A DNA stretch of 5,591 nucleotides from an uncultured Collinsella sp. (GCA_900551205.1 URUW01000128.1:1-5591); one strand, 5' to 3'. Shown: positions 1 to 5,555, counted from the stretch's first letter. Notes: a model not told the origin generated them from the sequence alone. Numbers and translations are program-made.

Positions 1-16
1 TTCAAGACTTTAGTCT

Positions 17-37
17 GCTGGCCGCGCAGCGGCCAGC
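17..37 (+). repeat. Left-end hairpin 1, perfect 9-bp stem
   Basis: GCTGGCCGC (17-25) pairs perfectly with GCGGCCAGC (29-37) around a GCA loop and is followed by TTTAAA. In IS200, left-end stem-loops act as transcription terminators that shield the transposase gene from read-through, and this hairpin with its short T run fits that role. It could instead be the terminator of a host gene lying left of the window. Confidence 0.65.
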
Positions 38-43
38 TTTAAA

Positions 44-62
44 CCACCCGCTACGCGGGTGG
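44..62 (+). repeat. Left-end hairpin 2, likely TnpA recognition hairpin
   Basis: CCACCCGC (44-51) pairs with GCGGGTGG (55-62) around a TAC loop. The context AAACCACCC is repeated at the right-end hairpin (720-728). In this family TnpA binds subterminal hairpins on single-stranded DNA at both ends, so matching hairpins are expected. It lies 87 bases before the transposase start, inside any transcript reading into tnpA from the left. Confidence 0.65.
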
Positions 63-82
63 AGACAAACGGCTTTACAAAG

Positions 83-144
83 CCACCCCTCCGACCGATA
101 TTGACGATTGTTCAGGCCGTCAAGAATTCGAGTCGAAGGGGTGG
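83..144 (+). promoter_or_regulatory. tnpA leader hairpin that can sequester the ribosome binding site
   Basis: CCACCCCTCCGAC (83-95) can pair with GTCGAAGGGGTGG (132-144) at 12 of 13 positions; only 91/136 is mismatched. The right arm contains the ribosome binding site GAAGGGG (135-141), eight bases before the ATG at 150. The enclosed loop holds a second perfect stem, TTGACG (101-106) with CGTCAA (118-123), so the leader forms a nested hairpin. IS200 of enterobacteria is known to hide its transposase ribosome binding site in a leader stem-loop; here the equivalent is read from sequence and not tested. A small competing hairpin, GGCTT/AAGCC (71-75/80-84), overlaps the left arm. Confidence 0.6.
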
Positions 145-149
145 TCGCC

Positions 150-608
150 ATGGCCCAGAAGGCCTACAGCCTTTCCCACACGAAGTGGATGTGCAAGTAC
201 CACATCGTGTTCACGCCGAAGTATAGGCGCAAAGTGATCTACAACCAAATCAGGAGCGACATAGGGGAGATCCTCAGGAAGCTGTGCGAGTACAAGGGGA
301 TCGAGATAATCGAGGGGCACCTGATGCCCGACCACGTGCACGTGCTGCTGGCGATCCCGCCGAAGTACAGCGTCGCGAGTGTCATGGGCTACCTGAAGGG
401 GAAGAGCTCGCTGATGATATTCGACAGGCACGCCAACCTCAAGTACAAGTTCGGCAACAGGAAGTTCTGGGCGGAGGGCTACTACGTGTCCACCGTCGGC
501 CTGAACGAGGCGACGATCGCCAAGTACATCAGGGAGCAGGAGTCCCACGACATCGCGCTGGACAAGCTGAGCGTGAAGGAGTACGAGGACCCCTTCAAGA
601 GGGGGTGA
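150..608 (+). CDS. tnpA: IS200-group transposase TnpA (Y1 HUH single-strand transposase)
   Basis: This enzyme cuts and rejoins single-stranded DNA at the element's ends through a transient 5'-phosphotyrosine link, working as a dimer. The 152-residue product matches the usual family length. The HUH motif is H62-V63-H64 in PDHVHVLL. The catalytic tyrosine is Y126 in AKYIREQE, and Q130, four residues on, is the usual metal-ligand glutamine; all catalytic residues are present. The N-terminus (WMCKYHIVFTPKYRRK) is typical of the group. The ATG at 150 is preferred because it gives the normal family length and follows GAAGGGG (135-141) at proper spacing. A GTG/ATG-type extension to 108 would add 14 atypical residues and run through the leader structure. 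Seven of eight arginine codons are AGG, unlike the neighbouring genes, which points to recent transfer. No tnpB follows. Confidence 0.95.
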   Translation: MAQKAYSLSHTKWMCKYHIVFTPKYRRKVIYNQIRSDIGEILRKLCEYKGIEIIEGHLMPDHVHVLLAIPPKYSVASVMGYLKGKSSLMIFDRHANLKYKFGNRKFWAEGYYVSTVGLNEATIAKYIREQESHDIALDKLSVKEYEDPFKRG

Positions 609-612
609 TGCT

Positions 613-703
613 GCCGGTTCGACCGGCGCGCCACGGGTCAAGATGCACTAGGCCTGGACGAAGTCCGGGCCCGCGCCTTTAGACGCGAGCCCGGGGCCCG
701 TGG
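613..703 (+). ncRNA. Possible structured RNA between tnpA and the right end
   Basis: Just after the tnpA stop the DNA can fold into an ordered set of stems. A hairpin lies at 613-618/622-627 (GCCGGT, loop TCG). A long-range stem pairs 631-639 with 695-703 (nine pairs, one G-T). Inside that stem sit a nine-pair hairpin, 651-659/663-671 (loop GAA, one T-G), and a four-pair hairpin, 672-675/684-687 (loop CCTTTAGA). An alternative stem, 665-670/689-694, competes with the inner hairpins. Relatives that carry tnpB transcribe their right end as a guide-carrying omega RNA, and right-end sense RNAs have been described in the family. Whether this copy makes such an RNA is unknown; very GC-rich DNA also pairs easily by chance. 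Confidence 0.35.
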
Positions 704-720
704 GTTATACCCTAAGAGCA

Positions 721-743
721 AACCACCCTTTTTAAGGGTGGTT
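721..743 (+). repeat. Right-end hairpin of the IS200-group element
   Basis: AACCACCCTT (721-730) pairs perfectly with AAGGGTGGTT (734-743) around TTT. Its core CCACCC/GGGTGG equals that of left-end hairpin 2, as expected for two TnpA binding hairpins. The following bases, TTCTG including the end of the stem, resemble the TTCAC-type cleavage sites after right-end hairpins of related elements. It has no T-run after it, so it is not an obvious terminator in the + direction. Confidence 0.7.
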
Positions 744-1134
744 CTGATTATCCCTCTCCGCCCGCTTGACCAAAATCTTGCCGCAAGCTTGACGAATGCC
801 GGATGCCTAACAGCTTGATTCATTCCATACCAGATTCTATGCAAAAATGCCACTAAAAGGTCGTAGACGGTAGCGGGTGCTAGGCGAGTTGAATGACATA
901 GCTGAACCTTGTTCATTTGCGTTACACTGCCGCTTAGATGGGACAAGCTGACAAGCTCATTTACCTGCTTAAAGACCGATTAGTCGGGGGATTAATAACA
1001 ATCGGCCCTCGCTGTACAAAAACTTGCCGCTTGCGTACCAAAAGACAACCTAGAACACAAGGTCGCTCTATTCATAGCGCGGCTTGTATGGTCTTGCGGT
1101 TACAGTGTCCATACGGTCGAGTTGAGGAGCGGGC
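744..1134. other. Intergenic region between the insertion sequence and the regulator
   Basis: About 390 bases with no convincing gene. A minus-strand frame ending inside the element (638-946) and a 67-codon plus-strand frame (938-1141) have no recognisable domains and no good ribosome binding sites. The region holds repeated CAAGCT/AGCTTG motifs (784-791 as a palindrome, 812-817, 944-949, 952-957), including a tandem GACAAGCT pair at 942-957. It also holds an inverted repeat CCGATT/AATCGG (976-981/1000-1005) and an inverted repeat GTATGG/CCATAC (1086-1091/1109-1114). I could not assign a promoter with both a good -35 and -10. It presumably carries the regulator's control region. Confidence 0.5.
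1124..1129 (+). promoter_or_regulatory. Ribosome binding site fixing the regulator start
   Basis: GAGGAG lies five bases before the ATG at 1135 and is the only strong site near the N-terminus. It supports 1135 over the downstream in-frame ATG at 1156. Confidence 0.7.
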
Positions 1135-2178
1135 ATGGTAAACGATTTGGGCAGTATGGACGACCTCGAGCTGATGCCGCTGGGCGGTGGCTATATGGTG
1201 CGACGCGAACGCTTGATGAATGAGCTTCTCGCCAAGGGCCGAAAGGCCGGCATCGTGGTTCTTTATGCGCCCGACGGGTTTGGGAAGACCTCGGTGCTGC
1301 TGCAGTACACCCATGAGGTTAAATGCGACCCGACGCGAGGCCCCGTGCGGATTATCGAGGCCGATCGCGCCACTGGGCGCGAGGTGTTTATGCAGCTCGA
1401 GGTGGTTACCGAAGAACTCAAAGACAAACCGCACTCCCTTATCGCGATTGATAATGTGCCAAACCTCGATCAGCACGATACCGAAGACCTCATCGACAGG
1501 ATTCGCGGCCTGCGCGCTATGGGGGTGGGGGTCTTTATCTCCTGCCGTCCTTCAAATCGTCAACTGATTCATGGGCTGGGCGATTCGGTTAAGATCAATG
1601 CGCAGATGCTCAAGGTGCATGCCTATGAGTATTCGGCGTGGGCATCGGCGTTTTCGATCAGCACATCGCTCGACTTTTATCAGCTCACGCAGGGCGTGCC
1701 CGAGCTCGTTTCGGCATTGCAGACGGGTCTGTATGGCCAAGGCGACGTAGCCGGTCTGCTCGAAAACGAGATTGTCAACGTATATGGCGCGGCACTTGTC
1801 GACCTGGCTTCGCTCGACAATAATGCACTGTTTTGCGTGGCATGTCTCATGATTTTGATGGGCGAGGGCAATATCGCAGAACTCGAGGCCTGTGGGGTGA
1901 GTCTGTCGATGGTCGACCAGTCCTACTTTGTACGCGACTACCCGATCTTTGGCTTGGATCCCGCCGAGCGGAGTTTTACGTGTCTGGGCACGGAGGATAA
2001 CGGACGCTTGCGTTTGCGTAAGTTGGTGGCCGAGATTCGCCCCGAACTTGTTCCGAGGGCGGCCCGGATTTTGCTTAAGGCGGGCCGATGCGATGCGGCG
2101 ATGGGCCTGGCGGACGCCTTTTTGGACCGTGAGGCGGTCCTTGAACTTGCTGGGCAGTATGGGGTCATCTTGCTCTGA
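1135..2178 (+). CDS. STAND-type regulator, N-terminal ATPase half (frameshifted)
   Basis: This 347-residue frame encodes the signal-responsive ATPase part of a large transcription regulator. Visible motifs fit the STAND/MalT-like P-loop class: Walker A APDGFGKT at 45-52 with K51 and T52, a Walker B strand LIAIDN ending in D106, a sensor-like FISCRP segment at 134-139 matching the usual SR-P motif, and TQGVPELV at 185-192 matching the TxGxP motif. Such proteins bind ATP, oligomerise after sensing a ligand or partner, and pass the signal to a DNA-binding domain. None is present in this frame, which stops at TGA 2176-2178 in the middle of a helical stretch. The continuation is in the -1 frame (see 2292-4133). 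Start chosen by GAGGAG at 1124. The signal sensed is not visible. Family call firm, function in this strain doubtful. Confidence 0.85.
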   Translation: MVNDLGSMDDLELMPLGGGYMVRRERLMNELLAKGRKAGIVVLYAPDGFGKTSVLLQYTHEVKCDPTRGPVRIIEADRATGREVFMQLEVVTEELKDKPHSLIAIDNVPNLDQHDTEDLIDRIRGLRAMGVGVFISCRPSNRQLIHGLGDSVKINAQMLKVHAYEYSAWASAFSISTSLDFYQLTQGVPELVSALQTGLYGQGDVAGLLENEIVNVYGAALVDLASLDNNALFCVACLMILMGEGNIAELEACGVSLSMVDQSYFVRDYPIFGLDPAERSFTCLGTEDNGRLRLRKLVAEIRPELVPRAARILLKAGRCDAAMGLADAFLDREAVLELAGQYGVILL

Positions 2179-2180
2179 CG
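2173..2180 (+). other. Apparent one-base deletion / frameshift site
   Basis: The upstream frame reads to CTC at 2173-2175 and then hits TGA. The -1 frame has been open since 2145 and reads straight into the downstream part without a stop. Adding one C to CTCTGACG, giving CTC CTG ACG, joins them as ILLLTGHGADI with no other change. No slippery heptamer of the X XXY YYZ kind is present, so a real mutation or a sequencing or assembly error is more likely than programmed frameshifting. Confidence 0.7.
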
Positions 2181-2291
2181 GGGCATGGGGCCGATATCTG
2201 CCGAGCAGCGCTGGGCACGATCGATGCCGACGATCCGGCTCCAGAGCCAACGCCTGCCGAGGCGCTTGGCGTATATCTGGCAGCGGTCAGC

Positions 2292-4133
2292 GTGTCCAAT
2301 ACAAAGCTCGCTCGCTATATGGCATCGGTTATCGAGCGCGGGGGCGAACGGGCGGTCTGCGAAATAGACCCTGTTTCATGGAGGGTGGCCCAGATACTGA
2401 CGGCTGTTTGCTATGGGGACAACGGGCTTGGGCTTCCTGCGAACCTGGCCGTGCCAGAAATCGAGACATCCCACACCGCACTCGACATGTTGTCTGCGCA
2501 TATCGAGGTCAAGCGCTGTCTGACCGAGCGGGGAGATGACGGCGGCGTTCTACAGCAGCTCAAAACGAGCAAGGCCTACGACTGCGAGCTCGATATCGCG
2601 GGGATTGTTATACGGGCCGATAGCATGCTGGTGGAGCTCTTTGATGGGTCGTTCGCGGGAACCGACGAGCGCGACGACGAGATGACGGTGGTGCGGGAGG
2701 CGCTCGACGTACGTGGGCTTAAGGCGATGGCTATCTGGGTGCGCATGGTGTTGGCGGCACGGCGGCTCCTTTCCGGCTTGCCGGTAACCGACGACGCGGC
2801 GTTCAACGAGCTCGATCGTTTTGCCGTACGCATGCGCGACAACCAGATTCAGCTGTTTGGCCTGTTGCTAGAAGGCTGGCAGTCGCTGGCAGAGGGACGG
2901 CCGGTTAATGCAAAGTTCCGTGCGGTCCAAGTGCTCAAACTTGCCGAGGAGTCGATTGCGTACATGCGCGATAACGCATTGCTGCTGGAGCGCGCGGCGT
3001 ATCTGCGTAACACCTCGATGGTTTCGGTGCGCGAGGAAGCGGAGTTACTCGATATAAGCCAGACACAGGTTGGTGGAGCGGAGGCCTGGATGGTGGCGCT
3101 GCATTTGGCCTGTGCGGGACGGGACAGCGACCTTGCGGCCTGGATGTCCATGAATCGTGCGGGGATTCTAGAGCCATCGTATCGGCTCTTTGCGCGCCTT
3201 GCCATGCATTGTCTGGGCGAGCCGGCGACCAGGATTCGCAAGAAGCTTCCCGTGCGCGAGCTGTCGCGGTACTCGCTGCGCGACGATTTGGAAGGGGAGG
3301 GCGAGCGCCTGTTCCAGGCTGGCGAGGTTGAAGCCGTTGATACCATCGACCATATCGAGATTCGCATGTTTGGTGCGTTTCGCGCCGAGCGCGACGGGTT
3401 TCCCATCACGGACAAAATGTGGCGCCGCAAGAAGGCGGCGACGCTTGCCGAGCGGCTTGCACTGGGCATGGATGCGCTCGTCGACCGCGAGACGCTGGCA
3501 ATGGAGTTGTGGCCCCATGCCGAGTTCAATAGCGCCCGCAACAACCTGTACTCGACGATATCGCGCTTGCGGTCGGCTTTGGGACCGACGCCGGATGGCA
3601 AGTCGTGTGTGCTCATCCAAAATGAATGCATCGGACTCAACGGCGACTACGTCAAGACCGATGTACGGCTGTTTGACCAGATAAGCCGCGAGGTTTTGGG
3701 AAATCGCACGGGTGCGCGCGGGCCCCATTTAGTTGAGCTGTGCCTTAAGATTGAGCAGCTTTATGCCGGACCGCTGTATGTTCCCAATGGCTGTAATCCA
3801 ACCTACTTTTTGCGCATGCGGCGCATTATGCAGTCAAAGTACATCGATTGCATGATTAAGGGGGCAAATGCCGCTCTAGAAGAAAACGACCTGCAGTCGG
3901 CGATTTGGCTGGCGGAGTCGGGGCTTCGGCAGGAAACGGCGCGTGAGGATATGGTGCGCTGCGCCATGCGCGTCTACAGTGCGGCGGGGCGGCGGCGCGA
4001 TATCGTCGAGCTGTACAGCGGGCATATGCACCATCTGAGGGAGCAGGTCAATGGCGTGCCCGAGCCCGAGACGCGGCGTCTATACGAGCGCTTGGTGGAG
4101 GGACGGCTCAATCGCGTGCTGGTCGAGCGATAA
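2292..4133 (+). CDS. Regulator C-terminal half: winged helix plus BTAD (frameshifted)
   Basis: This 613-residue frame carries the DNA-binding output of the regulator. Residues 1-350 are helical, probably repeat-like, with no motif I can name. From about 354 (HIEIRMFGAF) to 430 is an OmpR/SARP-type winged helix, with MWRRKKAATL and ELWPHAEFNSARNNLYST leading into the recognition helix and SRLRSALG. From about 455 to 605 is a bacterial transcriptional activation domain, with LEQ-like EQLYAGPLYVP and the helical LESGL-type repeats. The GTG at 2292 has no ribosome binding site, nor does the ATG at 2319, and the frame is open and protein-like upstream to 2178 (DADDPAPEPTPAEALG linker). I therefore read it as the downstream part of the gene starting at 1135, not a separate gene. 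Alone it would be a DNA-binding fragment without its ATPase. Confidence 0.8.
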   Translation: MSNTKLARYMASVIERGGERAVCEIDPVSWRVAQILTAVCYGDNGLGLPANLAVPEIETSHTALDMLSAHIEVKRCLTERGDDGGVLQQLKTSKAYDCELDIAGIVIRADSMLVELFDGSFAGTDERDDEMTVVREALDVRGLKAMAIWVRMVLAARRLLSGLPVTDDAAFNELDRFAVRMRDNQIQLFGLLLEGWQSLAEGRPVNAKFRAVQVLKLAEESIAYMRDNALLLERAAYLRNTSMVSVREEAELLDISQTQVGGAEAWMVALHLACAGRDSDLAAWMSMNRAGILEPSYRLFARLAMHCLGEPATRIRKKLPVRELSRYSLRDDLEGEGERLFQAGEVEAVDTIDHIEIRMFGAFRAERDGFPITDKMWRRKKAATLAERLALGMDALVDRETLAMELWPHAEFNSARNNLYSTISRLRSALGPTPDGKSCVLIQNECIGLNGDYVKTDVRLFDQISREVLGNRTGARGPHLVELCLKIEQLYAGPLYVPNGCNPTYFLRMRRIMQSKYIDCMIKGANAALEENDLQSAIWLAESGLRQETAREDMVRCAMRVYSAAGRRRDIVELYSGHMHHLREQVNGVPEPETRRLYERLVEGRLNRVLVER

Positions 4134-4165
4134 AAAACGGGCGCCCGAAGTACTTGGGCACCCGT
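4132..4165 (-). terminator. Rho-independent terminator of yhbY
   Basis: The arms 4137-4148 and 4154-4165 pair at 11 of 12 positions (one C/A mismatch, one G-T pair) around a five-base loop. On the minus strand the stem is followed by a run of six T (A-run 4132-4137 on the + strand). There is no T-run on the other side, so it serves the minus strand. The U-tract overlaps the regulator's TAA, so the convergent genes are packed tightly. The hairpin could still slow transcripts leaving the regulator gene. Confidence 0.8.
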
Positions 4166-4202
4166 AAGCTTGCTATGTGTTGGCTCGCCGGATCATTGGC
4201 TC

Positions 4203-4502
4203 TTAGATGAGCTTGATCTTCTCGATGTCCTTGCGCGAGGACTCGCGATACAGCGAGAACTTGCGGCCGATGACCTGGACGACCTCGGCGTGGCAGCGCT
4301 CAGCGAGCTCTTCGGCGGCCTCGCGGGCGGAAAGACTGGAGCCATCGAGCACGGAGCACTTAACGAGCTCGTGCTTCTCCAGGTAGGCGACCGTCTGCTC
4401 GACGGTGCCCTCGTTGACATCGGACTTACCGATGATGATGGCGGGGTTGAGGTGATGGGCCATGCTGCGAAGCTGCTTGACCTGGGCTCCTGTCAGTGCC
4501 AT
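4203..4502 (-). CDS. yhbY: YhbY family CRM-domain RNA-binding protein
   Basis: YhbY proteins bind 23S rRNA in pre-50S particles and help large-subunit assembly in the cytoplasm. The 99-residue product is one CRM domain from end to end, the normal length. It shows the start LTGAQVKQLRSMAHHLNP, the KH-like loop IIIGKSDVNEGTV at 22-34, the HELVK segment at 44-48, and the closing strand VVQVIGRKFSLYR at 74-86. The GxxG loop reads G25-K-S-D28, so the second glycine is aspartate. ATG 4502 gives the standard N-terminus; the ribosome binding site is weak (AAGCGAGAA). The same-strand methyltransferase lies 158 bases upstream, so co-transcription is possible but not shown. It ends at a strong terminator (4132-4165). 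Confidence 0.92.
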   Translation of the reverse strand: MALTGAQVKQLRSMAHHLNPAIIIGKSDVNEGTVEQTVAYLEKHELVKCSVLDGSSLSAREAAEELAERCHAEVVQVIGRKFSLYRESSRKDIEKIKLI

Positions 4503-4528
4503 GGGTTCTCGCTTTCTATGTATGGGGC

Positions 4529-4543
4529 GCCCCGCGACGGGGC
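4529..4543 (-). other. GC hairpin in the yhbY leader
   Basis: GCCCCG and CGGGGC (4529-4534/4538-4543) form a perfect six-pair stem with a three-base loop, 26 bases before the yhbY start codon. It has no T-run on the minus strand, so it is not a simple terminator. It may influence translation of yhbY or be chance in GC-rich DNA. The rest of the 158-base gap (4503-4660) shows no gene and no convincing promoter. Confidence 0.35.
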
Positions 4544-4660
4544 CTTAATCTACGTGAGCTGTCCCACGATAGCGCAGGAACGGCGCGGTGTGGGGCGCGT
4601 TTGCCCAGTTCAAAAAGAATGCGGATGCCGAGTGAGTGGGCGGTGCGGGCTGCGAACAGG

Positions 4661-5548
4661 CTATGAGCTGGGCGCAGAGACCGGCTCCCATGCAATAAAC
4701 GCCCAACGAACCTTGCGGACATGATCGAGCATATAGCGCCCCTGTGGCACGCCCTTGGAGCCCGGCTCACCGGCATGGGGGTTCTCAATCATGTGCTGAG
4801 CGATGTAGTCGCGCAGGCGGTTGATCTTATCCTCGTTGCCATGCTCGAGCATACGGGAAAAATCCGCCACACCTGCTTCAAGGCTGTCGAAGGTATCGCG
4901 ACGAGGCGATTCAAAGTACGTGACTTGCGGCAGCGCACCCATCTGAATAAGGATATTAAAGGCATACACAAAGCCATTGCTGCAGGTAACCGAGGCGCCG
5001 ATGGCGTTCATCAGATGCAGGTCATAGCGCGGGCTGGAGTTGGCGACCATCGTGACAGCACAACGCCGACGAGCCGTACGATCAAGCTTGGCAAGTGCAC
5101 CTTTTAGATTGGCCGTCGTAACCGACCGACTGGCAAAGGCAACATCCACCGCTTTTGCGACCGGTCCAACCAAATCCCAATCATCATCCCAAGCAAGCTC
5201 AAGTGGCGTAATAAGATCCTCGAGCCCGTAGTACTCAATGCCAGCATCAAGCGTGCCCAACATAGCAGGGGAGAAATCAGCCGCAATCACAGGATGCCCA
5301 GCCTGAGCAAGCGGAATAGCAATCGACCCAGCCCCGCACCCCATATCGAGCACCGACTCGCCGGGCTCAAGCGCCAACAGCTTTATAAAATCCCGGGCAT
5401 ACGGAGCAGTCTCAAGCGGCCGAAAATGCCGAGCTCTTTTATCCCACTCAAAAGAATCATCAGCCCGCCGTCGATTAGCCTGCAGGCGCATCCATTCGCC
5501 ATTCCAATCAGCAGAAAGCAGCTCAGAACGAATCAAATCATCAGCCAC
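4661..5548 (-). CDS. Class I SAM-dependent methyltransferase
   Basis: The 295-residue product has a Rossmann-type methyltransferase core. Motif I is VLDMGCGAGS at 66-75, the glycine-rich loop that binds S-adenosylmethionine. A90-D91 in VIAADFSPAML ends the second strand and should hold the ribose hydroxyls. DVAFASRSV at 135-143 is in the usual position of motif IV. An N-terminal region (WNGEWMRLQ, FEWDKRARHFRP) precedes the core and probably helps form the active site or lid. I cannot tell the substrate: no rRNA, DNA or ubiquinone methylase signature is evident, so a small molecule is as likely as a protein or RNA. The start is GTG 5548, seven bases after GAGGGGG; the nearer ATG at 5555 is out of frame and ends after four codons. 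No transmembrane segment is seen. Upstream neighbours lie outside the window. Confidence 0.88.
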   Translation of the reverse strand: MADDLIRSELLSADWNGEWMRLQANRRRADDSFEWDKRARHFRPLETAPYARDFIKLLALEPGESVLDMGCGAGSIAIPLAQAGHPVIAADFSPAMLGTLDAGIEYYGLEDLITPLELAWDDDWDLVGPVAKAVDVAFASRSVTTANLKGALAKLDRTARRRCAVTMVANSSPRYDLHLMNAIGASVTCSNGFVYAFNILIQMGALPQVTYFESPRRDTFDSLEAGVADFSRMLEHGNEDKINRLRDYIAQHMIENPHAGEPGSKGVPQGRYMLDHVRKVRWAFIAWEPVSAPSS

Positions 5549-5555
5549 GGGCCAT

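Larger units (their letters stand above)
1..747 (+). mobile_element. IS200-group insertion sequence (IS200/IS605 family)
   Basis: A single small HUH transposase gene is flanked by subterminal hairpins rather than terminal inverted repeats, the hallmark of IS200/IS605 elements, which move as single-stranded circles. Left-end hairpins lie at 17-37 and 44-62, and the right-end hairpin at 721-743. The left and right hairpins share the stem core CCACCC/GGGTGG. No tnpB is present, which places it in the tnpA-only IS200 group. Exact ends are uncertain: the left end may lie within the first 16 bases or just outside the window, and the right cleavage site is guessed to follow TTCTG at 742-746, by analogy with the TTCAC/TTCAA-type right ends of related elements. 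The transposase looks intact, so the copy may be active. Confidence 0.85.
1135..4133 (+). pseudogene. Full-length STAND-BTAD transcriptional regulator, split by a frameshift
   Basis: The two preceding frames are parts of one gene. With a single base restored near 2175 the product is 999 residues: STAND ATPase (about 40-330), helical middle region (about 330-735), winged helix (about 740-815), BTAD (about 840-990). The DNA-binding and BTAD unit sits at the C-terminus, the reverse of classical Streptomyces SARP proteins where it is N-terminal. No partner gene is co-directional in the window, so targets cannot be read from context. It may be a true pseudogene, a phase-variable gene or a sequence error; both halves otherwise look under coding constraint, so any loss would be recent. 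Confidence 0.7.

Noticed and set aside
101..127. TTGACG (101-106) with AAGAAT (122-127) as a tnpA promoter.
   Set aside because: The spacing is only 15 bases and the transcript would begin about 15 bases before the ATG, losing the leader. TTGACG is better explained as an arm of the inner leader stem.
613..627. GGTTCGACC looks like a tRNA T-arm.
   Set aside because: The hairpin pairs fully with a three-base loop, and no anticodon arm, D-arm or acceptor stem can be fitted around it.
612..818. Long open frame after tnpA, considered as a remnant of tnpB.
   Set aside because: The translation shows none of the TnpB C-terminal zinc finger cysteines or RuvC residues, and it reads across the right end into host DNA.
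815..843. TTGATT (815-820) and TATGCA (838-843) as a promoter for the regulator.
   Set aside because: The spacing is 17 but the -10 matches only half of the consensus and it lies about 290 bases from the start codon; too weak to annotate.
638..946. Minus-strand reading frame of 102 codons crossing the right end of the element.
   Set aside because: It runs from host sequence into the structured right end, has no recognisable domain, and its C-terminal third is just the complement of hairpins.
938..1141. Plus-strand frame of 67 codons before the regulator.
   Set aside because: No domain, no good ribosome binding site, basic low-information tail, and it overlaps the regulator's own start region.
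2173..2179. CTC TGA C resembles the CTT TGA C programmed +1 frameshift site of the release factor 2 gene.
   Set aside because: A +1 shift leads into a frame giving an arginine-rich non-protein-like product ending at 2539. The true continuation is in the -1 frame, so RF2-type recoding does not explain the split.
4180..4202. Direct repeat TTGGCTC at 4180-4186 and 4196-4202 after yhbY.
   Set aside because: Seven bases, two copies, no link to any feature; probably chance.
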